Source: Stenotrophomonas maltophilia
GTDB lineage: Bacteria; Pseudomonadota; Gammaproteobacteria; Xanthomonadales; Xanthomonadaceae
Direction: 5' to 3'
NCBI GenBank assembly: GCA_002364755.1
Contig: DEZI01000029.1
Coordinates: 65,068-100,193, forward strand
Length of the DNA: 35,126 bases
Shown here: positions 18,690 to 27,139 of the stretch, piece by piece
Layout: each line of letters starts with the position of its first letter
Numbering within the stretch: position 1 is the stretch's first letter
Translations under genes and position numbers: made by a program
Notes under the pieces: generated by a model
What the model was told of the DNA's origin: nothing
Seen by the model: only the letters and a program-made list of their open reading frames with translations
Database searches by the model: none

Positions 18690-20048
18690 ATGATCCGCCG
18701 ATCCCTCGCTGTTGCGCTGGCCACTGCCCTGCTGCCGTTGTCCGCCCATGCCGCCGACCTGCTGCAGGTCTACGAAATGGCACGCAATGGCGATCCGCAA
18801 CTGTCGGCCGCCGAATCAACCCGGCTGTACGACAAGGAAGGCGCCGTGCAGGCGCGTGCCGCGCTGCTGCCGCAGATCAACGGCACCGCCTCGTTGAACC
18901 GCACGCGCACCGAGGCCGATGCCGATGCCAACACCGGCACCGTCACCAGCAAGCGCCGCAACTACACGATCGACGGCAGCCAGACGCTGTTCAACTGGAC
19001 GCAGATCAGCAACCTGCGCTCGCAGCGTGAGCTGAGCAAGGCGGCGGATTTCACCCTCGATTCGGCCAACGACAGCCTGATCGTGCGCACCTCGGCAGCC
19101 TACTTCAACGTGCTGGTGGCGATCGAATCGCTGAACGCCGCACAGACCAATGAAGCGGCCGCGAAGAAGCAGTTCGACTTCGCCGACAAGCGCCTGGAAG
19201 TGGGCCTGGCGCCGATCACCGACGTGCACGAAGCGCGTGCCCAGTATGACCAGGCGCGCGCCAACACCATCGTTGCGCAGAACACCCTGGCTGATAACTA
19301 CCAGGCCCTGACCGAACTGACCGGCCAGCCGGTGATGAACCTGAAGGGCCTGCCGGCCGACTTCCGTCCGGAAGTGCCGGCCAACCGCGGCAACATCAGC
19401 GAACTGGTGCAGCAGGCGACCAGCCAGAACCCGGCGCTGAAGGCGCAGGAACTGAAGGTCAGCGCGGCTGAAGCCGGCGTGCAGGCTGCACGTGGCGGCC
19501 ACTACCCGACCCTGTCACTGGGCGGCAGCTGGGGCAAGAGCGCGACCTGGGGCGACAGCGTCGGTTCCGGCTCGCTGTCCCCGGATGCGCGCACCAACAG
19601 CATCGGCCTGACCCTGAGCGTGCCGATCTTCTCCGGCGGTGCCACCCAGTCCGGCGTGCGCCAGGCGCTGGCCCAGCGTGACATCGCCCAGGACGGCTAC
19701 GAGCAGCAGAAGCGTGCCCTGGACCGCAACACCCGCAATGCCTACCAGACCCTGGTGCAGGGCATCAGCGAAGTGGAAGCCCGGCGCCTGGCGGTGGTTT
19801 CGGCGCAGAGCGCGTATGACGCGTCGCAGGTCGGCCTGGAAGTGGGTACCCGCACCGTGCTGGACGTGATCCAGAACCAGCGCATCCTGTTCTCGGCGCA
19901 GCTGGACTACGCCAACGCCCGCTACACCTTCCTGCAGAACCGCCTGCTGCTGAGCCAGTCGCTCGGTGCGCTGGATGTGGCCGAACTGCAGGACATCAAT
20001 CGCCTGCTGACCCAGGATGCCGGCAACCCGGCCACGACCACGAACTGA
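18690..20048 (+). CDS. tolC: TolC-family outer-membrane efflux channel
   Basis: 452 residues. The signal peptide MIRRSLAVALATALLPLSAHA is followed by AADLLQVYEMARNGDPQL, the normal start of mature TolC. Two OEP repeats with long alpha-helical stretches (ARAALLPQINGTASLNRTRT; LEVGTRTVLDVIQNQR) and beta segments follow. AAGGAA (18678-18683) precedes ATG 18690, 16 bases after pcm. The gene serves SmeOP and probably other pumps lacking their own channel. A strong terminator follows the stop codon. Confidence 0.93.
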   Translation: MIRRSLAVALATALLPLSAHAADLLQVYEMARNGDPQLSAAESTRLYDKEGAVQARAALLPQINGTASLNRTRTEADADANTGTVTSKRRNYTIDGSQTLFNWTQISNLRSQRELSKAADFTLDSANDSLIVRTSAAYFNVLVAIESLNAAQTNEAAAKKQFDFADKRLEVGLAPITDVHEARAQYDQARANTIVAQNTLADNYQALTELTGQPVMNLKGLPADFRPEVPANRGNISELVQQATSQNPALKAQELKVSAAEAGVQAARGGHYPTLSLGGSWGKSATWGDSVGSGSLSPDARTNSIGLTLSVPIFSGGATQSGVRQALAQRDIAQDGYEQQKRALDRNTRNAYQTLVQGISEVEARRLAVVSAQSAYDASQVGLEVGTRTVLDVIQNQRILFSAQLDYANARYTFLQNRLLLSQSLGALDVAELQDINRLLTQDAGNPATTTN

Positions 20049-20073
20049 GTCGTCGCCTGCTGGTAGAACGAAG

Positions 20074-20099
20074 AAGCCACCCGCGAGGGTGGCTTTTTT
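20074..20099 (+). terminator. Rho-independent terminator after tolC
   Basis: AAGCCACCC (74-82 of 20000) pairs perfectly with GGGTGGCTT (20087-20095) around GCGA, followed by a run of T to 20099. It ends the smeRo-pcm-tolC transcript. Confidence 0.92.
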
Positions 20100-20121
20100 G
20101 TGGGTGCGGGTCGCGAGGCCT

Positions 20122-20221
20122 GCATCCACGCATGGCGTGGATCCACGGGGGCGCGTGCAGCCACGCATGGCATGGATCCACGGGGGCGCGTGCATCCACG
20201 CATGGCGTGGATCCAGGGGCA
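20122..20221. repeat. Three 35-bp tandem repeats, each containing a REP-type palindrome
   Basis: Units start at 20122, 20157 and 20192. Each begins GCATCCACGCATGGCGTGG (the middle one has GCAGCC and GGCATGG variants) and continues to a CACGGGGGCGCGT spacer; the third is cut short near 20221. The core is the same palindrome as the GTAG elements at 24014-24694, but here it is repeated head to tail with a constant spacer. Confidence 0.85.
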
Positions 20222-20245
20222 GTAGAGTCACGCCATGCGTGGCTG
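20222..20245 (+). repeat. SMAG palindrome
   Basis: GTAG (20222-20225) is followed by the self-complementary AGTCACGCCATGCGTGGCTG at 20226-20245, with mismatches at its ends. It abuts the tandem array and lies between tolC and the 3' end of the convergent permease gene. Confidence 0.75.
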
Positions 20246-20265
20246 CCGTCCGCGACCGCGCCGCC

Positions 20266-21528
20266 CTACGCCAGCCAAAGCTGGATCTGCCGGGCCAGCG
20301 GCGCCAGGCACAACACGGCCGCCAACGGCGCCAACAGGTAGATCAACACCGTGCGCTGCCGCGGCACCTGGCCCTGTGGGCGCAGCAGACCCAGGCACAT
20401 CACCGCCAGCAACGGCAGCACGCCAAGGCCTGGCGGCAGCACCGCGCGCTCAGGCAGCCAAGGCACCAGCAGCATCCCCAGCGCAGCCATACCCAAGGCC
20501 AGCGTCGCCCGCCCCGGCTCACAATCATCGTGATCAGCGGCACCGGCACCCGGCCGCCACCACAGCGCAGGCAGCAGTTCCACCGCCAGCAGCACCACCA
20601 CCACCTGCAGCGCCATCAGCCCGGCCCAGCCTGCCACCGGCAGCAGCGGCAGCATCCACTGCAGCTGCGGTACCGCCTGCACGGCCACCGACAGCGGTCG
20701 CGTGCTGTCCAGCGCCACGAACTGCACCAGGCCCGACTGCAGCACCGCCAGCCCCATCAGCAGCAGCATGGCCGCCAGGACCGCACTACCCGCCACCTGG
20801 GTCAGTTGCCGGTGCGGACGCTGCACCCGGGGCGCCACGCCCAGCAGCAGCCCCGCGCTGGCAAACACCCCCAACAGCGGCACGGCCGCAGCCACCACGC
20901 CACCCAGGCCGAAGCGATGCGGCCCGGTGGAGGACGGCATCCACGGCACCCAGTTGCCGTAATGCACGTAGCGCGCGGCCAGCAGCACCAGCAGCAGGCC
21001 CAGGCCCACTTTCACGGTCAGCAGCACGCAGGCGACCAGCAGTGCACGGCGGGGCCGCAGCATGGCCGCAAGGCCGACCGGCAGCAGGCCCAGCGCCGCC
21101 GCCATGGATATCGGCAGCCAGCGCTGCGGTGGTTCGCCCAAGGCACTGGCTGCGGCGTACAGGTGGCGCACTCCCGACTGCGCGGCGCCAGCCAGGGTCG
21201 CCAGAAGGTCCAGCAGCAGCAGGGTCAGCAGAACGGCCGCAAGCCGCCGCCCGCACACACCCTGCAACAACGCAGGCAACCCTGCCGCATCCGCCGTGCG
21301 GCGCATCACCTCACGCAGGCAGAACAGCAGCGGCGCCGTGCCCACGGCCGCCAGCAACAGGCTCAGTACGATGGCCGGTCCCGCGCGCGCCGCGGTGTTC
21401 TGCCCCACCAGCGCGATCACGCTGCCCCCGATCAGCAGGGTGAGCGCCAGCACCAGCAGATGGTCCCTGCCCAACCGGTCGAGCGCCGCGCGCCCACTGC
21501 GCAGATCGGCACCGCTGTCGTCCTTCAT
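20266..21528 (-). CDS. Degenerate amino-acid permease-like membrane protein
   Basis: 420 residues, about 12 hydrophobic segments. Order and spacing follow cationic amino-acid transporters of the APC superfamily: AGPAIVLSLLLAAV in TM2, and NWVPWMPSSTGPHRFGLGGV matching the family's NW-P-x-P-x-TG-FG-GV stretch. However, the usual TM1 GAGIF signature is replaced by GGSVIA and other conserved polar positions are hydrophobic. It may have lost transport of the usual substrates or changed function. ATG 21528 follows AAGGGAG at a good distance; the open frame extends 99 codons upstream without sense. The 212 bases ahead of it (21529-21740) hold no gene. Confidence 0.72.
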   Translation of the reverse strand: MKDDSGADLRSGRAALDRLGRDHLLVLALTLLIGGSVIALVGQNTAARAGPAIVLSLLLAAVGTAPLLFCLREVMRRTADAAGLPALLQGVCGRRLAAVLLTLLLLDLLATLAGAAQSGVRHLYAAASALGEPPQRWLPISMAAALGLLPVGLAAMLRPRRALLVACVLLTVKVGLGLLLVLLAARYVHYGNWVPWMPSSTGPHRFGLGGVVAAAVPLLGVFASAGLLLGVAPRVQRPHRQLTQVAGSAVLAAMLLLMGLAVLQSGLVQFVALDSTRPLSVAVQAVPQLQWMLPLLPVAGWAGLMALQVVVVLLAVELLPALWWRPGAGAADHDDCEPGRATLALGMAALGMLLVPWLPERAVLPPGLGVLPLLAVMCLGLLRPQGQVPRQRTVLIYLLAPLAAVLCLAPLARQIQLWLA

Positions 21529-21740
21529 TGCAAGCTCCCTTGATGCTGTCCAAGCATGGTGGACATCAGGCTGGCAGCCTGGAGCGAGGGACGGAATCAG
21601 AATCGGCTGAATGTATGTCGCGCTGTGATGGCAGACACGGCAGGCAAGAATCAACGGTGTGACTGCGACAGCGCAACGGGCGTCAAGCAGGCTTGAATCT
21701 GTTGAACGCGACAGTGCCGGGACGGCAGCGTGCGCTGGCC

Positions 21741-23039
21741 TCAGTCGCGCGGCGGCGGCAGATGCGGCGCGACCAGCGCCAGCGTGCGCTGCAGGGCCCC
21801 GCGACCGTTGCTCACGAGCGTGCATCCGGCCCGCGCCATGTCTTCGCGGGCCTGCGCGTCGTCCAGCAGGTGCTGCAGCAGATCGCCCACCGCCTGCACG
21901 TCCTCGCCGATCAGCAGCGCCCCGGCCTCGCGCATGCGCCGCGAGATCTCGGAGAAATTATGCAGGTGCGGCCCGGTCACCGCAGCCGTGCCCATCGCCG
22001 CCGGTTCCAGCAGGTTGTGCCCGCCGATGGCCTGCAGGCTGCCGCCGACAAAGGCGACCTGCGCGCAGCCGTAGAACGGCATCAGTTCACCCAGCGTATC
22101 GATGACGAACACCTCGGTGCCCGCACCCGGCCATTGGTGCGCACGGCGCGTGGCCACGCTCCAGCCCTGCTCGCGGGCCAGCGCTTCGACCTTCGGGAAG
22201 CGTTCGGGATGGCGTGGTGCCCACAGCAGCAGCAGGTCCGGATGGCGCTCGCGCAGGCGCCGATGCAGGTCGATCACCGCCTGCTCTTCGCCATCGTGGG
22301 TGCTGGCAGCGATCCACACCGGCCGCGAAGCCGGCACCTGCGCATGGAACTGGGCCACGAACGGCCGCACGTCCGGCGTGGTGATGTCGAACTTCAGGTT
22401 GCCCAGCGCCTGTACCTGCTCCGGCGCCGCGCCGAGCTGCACGAAGCGCGCCGCATCGTCTTCCGACTGTGCGGCCACGCAGGTGACGGTGCGCAGCGCG
22501 CGGCGGATCAGCGCGGCCAGCACCCGGTAGCCGCGCAGCGAGCGGGCCGACAGGCGGGCGTTGAGGATGTAGACCGGGATGCGGCGGTCGCGGCAGCCGA
22601 ACAGCATGTTCGGCCACAGCTCGGTTTCCAGGATCAGCGCCAGGCTGGGCCGGAAATGGCCGAGGAAACGATTGACGCTGCCCGGCACGTCATACGGCAG
22701 GTAGACGTGGTCCAGCGCATCGCCCCACAGGGCGCGCACCCGCTCCGACCCGGTCGGGGTGATGGTGGTGATGACCCAGCGGATGTCCGGACGCTGCTCG
22801 CGCAGGGCGTTGACCAGTGGCGCGGCGGCGTTGACCTCGCCCACCGAGACGGCGTGCAGCCAGACCCGCGGCTGGCCGGTGGGCTGGGGATAGGACGCAT
22901 AGCGTTCATCCCAGCGCCGGAAGTATTCACGGACCCGGAAGCCGCGCCACACCAGGTGGTACACGGTGATCGGCAGCAGGATGTAGAGCACGACCGAATA
23001 CAGGCCGCGCAGGATCCATTCGACAGGGTCTTTACGCAT
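21741..23039 (-). CDS. waaA: 3-deoxy-D-manno-octulosonic acid transferase
   Basis: Adds Kdo residues from CMP-Kdo to lipid IVA at the inner face of the cytoplasmic membrane. 432 residues. An N-terminal membrane anchor (LRGLYSVVLYILLPITVYHLVW) is followed by the GT30 Kdo-transferase domain with VSVGEVNAAAPL (catalytic Glu), ILETELWPN and, in the C-terminal domain, GGSLQAIGGHNLLEPAAMG. The start at 23039 (MRKDPVEW) gives the family N terminus; no clear ribosome binding site is visible. It is divergent from the acyltransferase gene with 60 bases between, so two steps of lipid A assembly share a control region. Confidence 0.92.
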   Translation of the reverse strand: MRKDPVEWILRGLYSVVLYILLPITVYHLVWRGFRVREYFRRWDERYASYPQPTGQPRVWLHAVSVGEVNAAAPLVNALREQRPDIRWVITTITPTGSERVRALWGDALDHVYLPYDVPGSVNRFLGHFRPSLALILETELWPNMLFGCRDRRIPVYILNARLSARSLRGYRVLAALIRRALRTVTCVAAQSEDDAARFVQLGAAPEQVQALGNLKFDITTPDVRPFVAQFHAQVPASRPVWIAASTHDGEEQAVIDLHRRLRERHPDLLLLWAPRHPERFPKVEALAREQGWSVATRRAHQWPGAGTEVFVIDTLGELMPFYGCAQVAFVGGSLQAIGGHNLLEPAAMGTAAVTGPHLHNFSEISRRMREAGALLIGEDVQAVGDLLQHLLDDAQAREDMARAGCTLVSNGRGALQRTLALVAPHLPPPRD

Positions 23040-23087
23040 GCGGCAAGGATACGGGAGCCCCCCGGGAAAGACACGCGGCGGGGTTGG

Positions 23088-23093
23088 TAGAAT
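23088..23093 (+). promoter_or_regulatory. -10 element close to the acyltransferase start
   Basis: TAGAAT in the context GGTAGAATGGCGGCATG lies only 6 bases before the ATG at 23100, so the transcript would start at or next to the start codon (leaderless). A similar GGTAAAATGGC is at 17989-17999 ahead of pcm. There is no convincing -35. Confidence 0.4.
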
Positions 23094-23099
23094 GGCGGC

Positions 23100-24017
23100 A
23101 TGTCCGATGCCTCTACCGCCGTCCGCCCGTCCCTGGCCGATCCCCGCAACTGGCCGATGTTCGCGGCCATGTTCGCCGCCTTCGGCATCGCCCGGCTGCC
23201 CTGGATGCTGCAGCGCGCGCTTGGCCGCGGCGTCGGCTGGATCACCTGGCGCCTGCTCGGCAGCCGCCGCCGTGCCGCCGAGGTGAACCTGAAGCTGTGC
23301 TTCCCCGAGAAGGACGAAGCCTGGCGCAACCGCCTGGTGCGCGACAGCTTCGACGCCCTCGGCGTGGGCATCTTCGAGTGCGCGCGTTCGTGGTGGGGCA
23401 GCATCGACAGCATCCGTCCGCAGGTGCAGATCGAGGGCCTGGAGCACCTCAAGCAGATGCAGGCCGAAGGCCGCGGCGTGCTGCTGGTGTCGGGCCATTT
23501 CATGACCCTGGAGATGTGCGGCCGCCTGCTGTGCGACCACGTCGACCTGTCGGGCATGTACCGCAAGCACAAGAACCCGGTGTACGAATGGGCGGTGAAG
23601 TTCGGCCGGCTGCGCTACGCCAAGGCGATGTACGCCAACGAAGACATCCGTGCCACCGTGCGCCACCTGAAGAAGGGCGGCTTCCTGTGGTACGCGCCGG
23701 ACCAGGACATGCGCGGCAAGGACACCGTGTTCGTGCCGTTCTTCGGCCACACCGCCGCCACCATCACCGCCACCCACCAGCTGGCGCGGATGACCGGCTG
23801 CGCGGTGATCCCCTACTTCCACCGCCGCGAAGGCGGGAAGTACTTCCTGAAGATCGGCGCGCCGCTGCAGAACTTCCCCAGCGAGGACGTGGAAGCCGAT
23901 ACCACGCGGGTCAACCAGGCCATCGAACAGATGGTGCGCGAGGCCCCGGACCAGTACCTGTGGATCCATCGGCGGTTCAAGCGCCAGCCCGGCGGCCGCA
24001 GCGATTTCTACAAGTAG
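23100..24017 (+). CDS. lpxL: Lipid A biosynthesis (lauroyl-type) acyltransferase
   Basis: A member of the LpxL/HtrB family, which transfers an acyl chain from acyl-ACP onto Kdo2-lipid IVA at the inner membrane. 305 residues. A membrane-associated N terminus precedes the HX4E catalytic motif, His133-Glu138 (GHFMTLE). RKHKNP, WYAPDQD and the terminal WIHRRFK block are family hallmarks. LpxL, LpxM and LpxP cannot be separated by eye, so the symbol is a best guess. There is no Shine-Dalgarno sequence, consistent with the leaderless promoter. Its stop codon TAG is the TAG of the GTAG palindrome at 24014. Confidence 0.85.
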   Translation: MSDASTAVRPSLADPRNWPMFAAMFAAFGIARLPWMLQRALGRGVGWITWRLLGSRRRAAEVNLKLCFPEKDEAWRNRLVRDSFDALGVGIFECARSWWGSIDSIRPQVQIEGLEHLKQMQAEGRGVLLVSGHFMTLEMCGRLLCDHVDLSGMYRKHKNPVYEWAVKFGRLRYAKAMYANEDIRATVRHLKKGGFLWYAPDQDMRGKDTVFVPFFGHTAATITATHQLARMTGCAVIPYFHRREGGKYFLKIGAPLQNFPSEDVEADTTRVNQAIEQMVREAPDQYLWIHRRFKRQPGGRSDFYK

Positions 24018-24087
24018 ATCCACGCCATGCGTGGATGATGCCCGGCCGCACCCGTCACCGCGCCGTCCACGCATGGCGTGGATCTAC
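24014..24087. repeat. Inverted pair of SMAG palindromes between lpxL and the RAYT gene
   Basis: 24014-24037 on the plus strand is GTAG followed by ATCCACGCC-AT-GCGTGGATG. 24064-24087 is the same element on the minus strand with one base changed. The pair converges over a 26-base spacer. The two GTAGs supply the stop codons of the genes on either side. Confidence 0.85.
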
Positions 24088-24533
24088 AGCGGCCACCGGC
24101 ACCACGCATAGGGGTACTCCCCCACCTCGCCGGCCAACCCGGCGCGGATCGGGTTGGCCATGATGTACATCGCCTTTTCGTGCAATGACTCGTCGCTGCG
24201 CACCGCATGGCCGTGGTACCCGTGCTGCCATAGCGCGCCGCGTCGGCCCAGCTGCTGGTTCAGCAGGCGGCTGCTGCGGGATTTGAGCAGGGACATGCAC
24301 TCGGCGAGCGTGCCCTTCTGCAGTTCCATCAGCCAATGCAGGTGGTCGGGCATCACCACCCAGGCAAGGCTGTGGGTGATGCCCGCCCGCTCGACGAAGC
24401 GCAGGGCGTCGACCAGAACCGCGACGTTGGCGGCATCGGCGAAGAAGGCTTCACGGCCGATGGTGATCGTGGTCAACGAGTACACGGTGCCGGTGCTGGA
24501 GTGGCGATAGTAGCGGAGTCTTGGGCTGGCCAT
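24084..24533 (-). mobile_element. REP-associated tyrosine transposase (RAYT)
   Basis: A Y1-transposase-like protein of 149 residues related to IS200/IS605 TnpA. The HUH motif is His64-Leu-His66 in MPDHLHWLMEL, and the presumed catalytic Tyr123 is in AMYIMANPIRAGL. LWQHGYHGHAVRSDESL is typical of RAYTs. ATG 24533 gives the family-like N terminus MASPRLRYYR; the open frame extends upstream into palindrome DNA. Matching palindromes lie on both sides (24014-24087 and 24604-24694), the usual context of a REP-RAYT locus. All key residues are present, so it looks functional. RAYTs are thought to be single-copy domesticated genes that act on REP sequences. Confidence 0.88.
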
Positions 24534-24603
24534 GGCGCCAGCGTGCGATACGTTTGAGCACGCCGGTATTGGGAGGTTGCCCGTATTGGTGTCGGGAAAG
24601 CTC

Positions 24604-24694
24604 CATCCACGCATGGCGTGGATCTACTGCAACGCCCTCGGCGGATCCACGCCACGCGCGGATGATTCCAGTACATCCACGCCATGCGTGGATG
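24604..24694. repeat. SMAG palindrome cluster upstream of the RAYT gene
   Basis: There are three elements: 24604-24627 (minus orientation, ends GATCTAC), 24643-24664 (degenerate, arms GGATCCACGCC / GCGCGGATG) and 24671-24694 (plus, starting GTAC in place of GTAG). Together with 24014-24087 they bracket the transposase. Confidence 0.8.
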
Positions 24695-24699
24695 CGCGA

Positions 24700-26031
24700 T
24701 CACACCGCTTTCGGTGCGTCGTCCGGTTCGCGGGCCAGCAGGGTGCCGACGAACAACGCGGCCAACAACACCGTCACCCCGCCCCAGAACGCGGAATAGA
24801 ACGCGAGGTGGGTGTTGAGCGGGAACACGGTGGCGGCCAGCGCCAGCATCGCCGGGCGCGCGCGATCACGGGCCGCGGGCGGCGCGAAGCGCCAGGCCCG
24901 CCACGCCTGGGCGACGGCGGCCAGCCACAGCAGCAGGCCGAGCACGCCGGTTTCGGCGATGATTTCCAGCACGATCTGATGTGCGTGCAGCGCCGGTTCG
25001 GCGCCCCACACTGCGGGCCCATCGTCACCGACGCACTGCGGGTACGCATCGCGGAAGCCGCGTGCGCCCACGCCGTTGATCGGGTGCCCGGCAATCATGC
25101 AACCGGCCGCACTCCAGATGCGCCCACGCCCGGACAGTGCCCGGTCGACGCCCTCGGTGCCACCGTCCCAGGCCAACGCGGTGCGCGCCACGCGCTCGCG
25201 CAGCTGCGGCACGCTGGCGGTCAGTGCCGCCGCGGCCAGCAGGCCGGCCACCGCCAGCAGGCCCAGCCGCTGCCAGCCGAGCTGGCGCACGCCGCTGTAG
25301 GCCACGATCACCGCGAAGGTGATCCACGACGCGCGCGAACCCGCCAGCAGCAGCACGATGGCCAGCGCCGCACCGGCGAGCAGCCAGCCCGGCGTGCCGA
25401 AGCGGCGTGCGGCGGGGAGCAGCAGGAACGGCGAGAGGCTGGCCAGGACCTGGCCGAACTTGAGGTTGCACGGCCCCAGCGGGCCACTGAGGCGGTCAGC
25501 CAAAGCCATTTCCTCGGCCGGGCACAGCGCATGGCCGCTGACGGCGAGCTTCAGCTGCTGCAACGACCAGAACCACGGGCTGGTGCCCGCCACTGCCTGC
25601 ACCAGCGCATCCAGCGTCCACAGGGCGGTGATCAGCGCCAGGCCACCGAAGATCAGGCGGCGCCGCTGCGGGGTGGCCACGGCAATCGCCACCAGCCACA
25701 TGAAGGGCAGGTAGCGCAGGCCGGCGGCCGCCTTGGTCCACGACGCCGCCGGGTCGATCGCATCGAAGGCAGAAAACGCCTGCGGCAACCAGTAACCGAG
25801 GAACAGGATCGAGGTCAGTGCCCACGCGGCGGGTGTCAGCAGGTGCGGGCGGCGCTGCAGGCGGCGCATGATCATGCGCACCGCGGCATACACCGCGCCG
25901 AGGCCGAGCACGGTTTCGGCGATGCCCGGCAACGGCCACAGGGCTACGTAGGCCAGCACCCACCATGGTGCCCAGCGCCCGGCGCGCTCGTCACCCGCGA
26001 TGGGTGCGGCGTCAGCCTGCAAGGTCGGCAT
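24700..26031 (-). CDS. O-antigen ligase / polymerase-like membrane protein
   Basis: 443 residues with about 10-12 membrane segments and the Wzy_C-type signature: LLLAGSRASW, then a periplasmic loop with GHPINGVGARGFRDAYPQ and HAHQIVLEIIAETGVLGLLLWL. Such proteins join O-antigen or other glycans to lipid A-core, or polymerise them, on the periplasmic side. ATG 26031 lies 20 bases inside the upstream glycosyltransferase gene, so translation is coupled. WaaL ligase and Wzy-like polymerase cannot be separated by motif alone, so no symbol is given. Confidence 0.82.
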   Translation of the reverse strand: MPTLQADAAPIAGDERAGRWAPWWVLAYVALWPLPGIAETVLGLGAVYAAVRMIMRRLQRRPHLLTPAAWALTSILFLGYWLPQAFSAFDAIDPAASWTKAAAGLRYLPFMWLVAIAVATPQRRRLIFGGLALITALWTLDALVQAVAGTSPWFWSLQQLKLAVSGHALCPAEEMALADRLSGPLGPCNLKFGQVLASLSPFLLLPAARRFGTPGWLLAGAALAIVLLLAGSRASWITFAVIVAYSGVRQLGWQRLGLLAVAGLLAAAALTASVPQLRERVARTALAWDGGTEGVDRALSGRGRIWSAAGCMIAGHPINGVGARGFRDAYPQCVGDDGPAVWGAEPALHAHQIVLEIIAETGVLGLLLWLAAVAQAWRAWRFAPPAARDRARPAMLALAATVFPLNTHLAFYSAFWGGVTVLLAALFVGTLLAREPDDAPKAV

Positions 26032-27127
26032 AGAGGCGGAGGGTGTCGCGCTGCATGGTCTGCAGGGTAAACGGGATACGGCTCGGCAAGGACGGCGGCT
26101 GCGCCAGCAGGGCCAGCGCACGTTCACCCAGCGCCTGTGCATCGCCCGGCGGCACGGCGCCGGCCGGCTGCAGCTGCTGCAGCAGTTCGCCCACGCCACC
26201 ATGGTCCCAGCCCAGCACCGGGCGGCCGACCGACAGCGCCTCGACCACGGTTCGGCCGAACGCCTCTGGCTTGTCCGACAGCTGCAGGACCAGATCGCTG
26301 GCCGCATAGGCCTGGGCGATGCGCGCGGTCGGGGTGCTGATCTGCACCGCCTCGGCCACGCCCAGCGCGGCCGCCTGGCGGCGCAGCTCGGCCACGTAGC
26401 CTTCGCGGCCAGGCTCGTCGGTGCCCAGCATCCACACCTGTGCCGGCACGCCGGCAGCGCGCACGTCGGCCAGCAGCTGCAGTGCGTGCGCATGGCCCTT
26501 CAGGCGGGTGCCACGGCCCGGCAGCAGCAGCAGCGGGCCGTCGACCCGGGCCAGCCAGGGGTAATCGGCGGCCAGCGCCAGCCGCGGCCGGCGGTCGGCA
26601 CGGGCCACGCGGGGGAACTGGCTGACATCGACGCCGCGCGGAATGACCTGCAGGTGCTGTTCCGGCACCGTCGGGTAATGCTGGCGCACGTAGTCGCGCA
26701 CCGTGTTGGATACGCAGATGACGCGCTCACCGCTGGTCATCACCGCGCTGTAGCGGCTGGGCGAGTTCAGGCCGTGCACGGTGGTCACCCAGTGCGGACG
26801 CTGCGCGACCGGCATCGCGCGGATCGCGTACAGGCCCAGCCACGCCGGCAGGCGCGAGCGCGCATGCACGATGTCCGCGCCGACCTCGGCGAACAAACGC
26901 CGCAGGGTGGGCAGGTGGCGCAGGGTCAGCAGTGATTTGCGGCCGATATCAAGGGTGAGGTGCTCGGCACCGCTGTCCAGCAGCGGCTTCACCAGGCGGC
27001 CACCGGCGGACACGACCAGCGCGCGATGGCCAGCGGCGACCAGGGCCGCAGCGATTTCCAGGGTCGAGCGCTCGACGCCACCGGAGTGCAGCGCCGGCAG
27101 CAACTGCACCACGGTCAGTCGGCGCAT
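26012..27127 (-). CDS. Glycosyltransferase family 4 protein
   Basis: 371 residues, GT-B fold. The N-terminal acceptor domain begins VVQLLPALHSGGVERSTLEIA. The C-terminal donor domain has LLPGRGTRLKGH and the EX7E motif in KPEAFGRTVVEA. It is probably a retaining glycosyltransferase for LPS core or a surface glycan, judging from its overlap with the ligase-like gene. It lies 12 bases after the zinc-finger gene. Sugar and acceptor cannot be predicted. Confidence 0.87.
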   Translation of the reverse strand: MRRLTVVQLLPALHSGGVERSTLEIAAALVAAGHRALVVSAGGRLVKPLLDSGAEHLTLDIGRKSLLTLRHLPTLRRLFAEVGADIVHARSRLPAWLGLYAIRAMPVAQRPHWVTTVHGLNSPSRYSAVMTSGERVICVSNTVRDYVRQHYPTVPEQHLQVIPRGVDVSQFPRVARADRRPRLALAADYPWLARVDGPLLLLPGRGTRLKGHAHALQLLADVRAAGVPAQVWMLGTDEPGREGYVAELRRQAAALGVAEAVQISTPTARIAQAYAASDLVLQLSDKPEAFGRTVVEALSVGRPVLGWDHGGVGELLQQLQPAGAVPPGDAQALGERALALLAQPPSLPSRIPFTLQTMQRDTLRLYADLAG

Positions 27128-27139
27128 CGAGGTGCCTGC

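Noticed and set aside
20122..20245. Possible CRISPR array (evenly spaced palindromic repeats)
   Set aside because: The spacers are identical, units are contiguous 35-mers, and there are no cas genes; it is a tandem REP amplification.
21547..21565. TGTCCA...TGGACA inverted repeat before the permease gene
   Set aside because: Six-base arms with no visible promoter beside it; within chance for this length of DNA.
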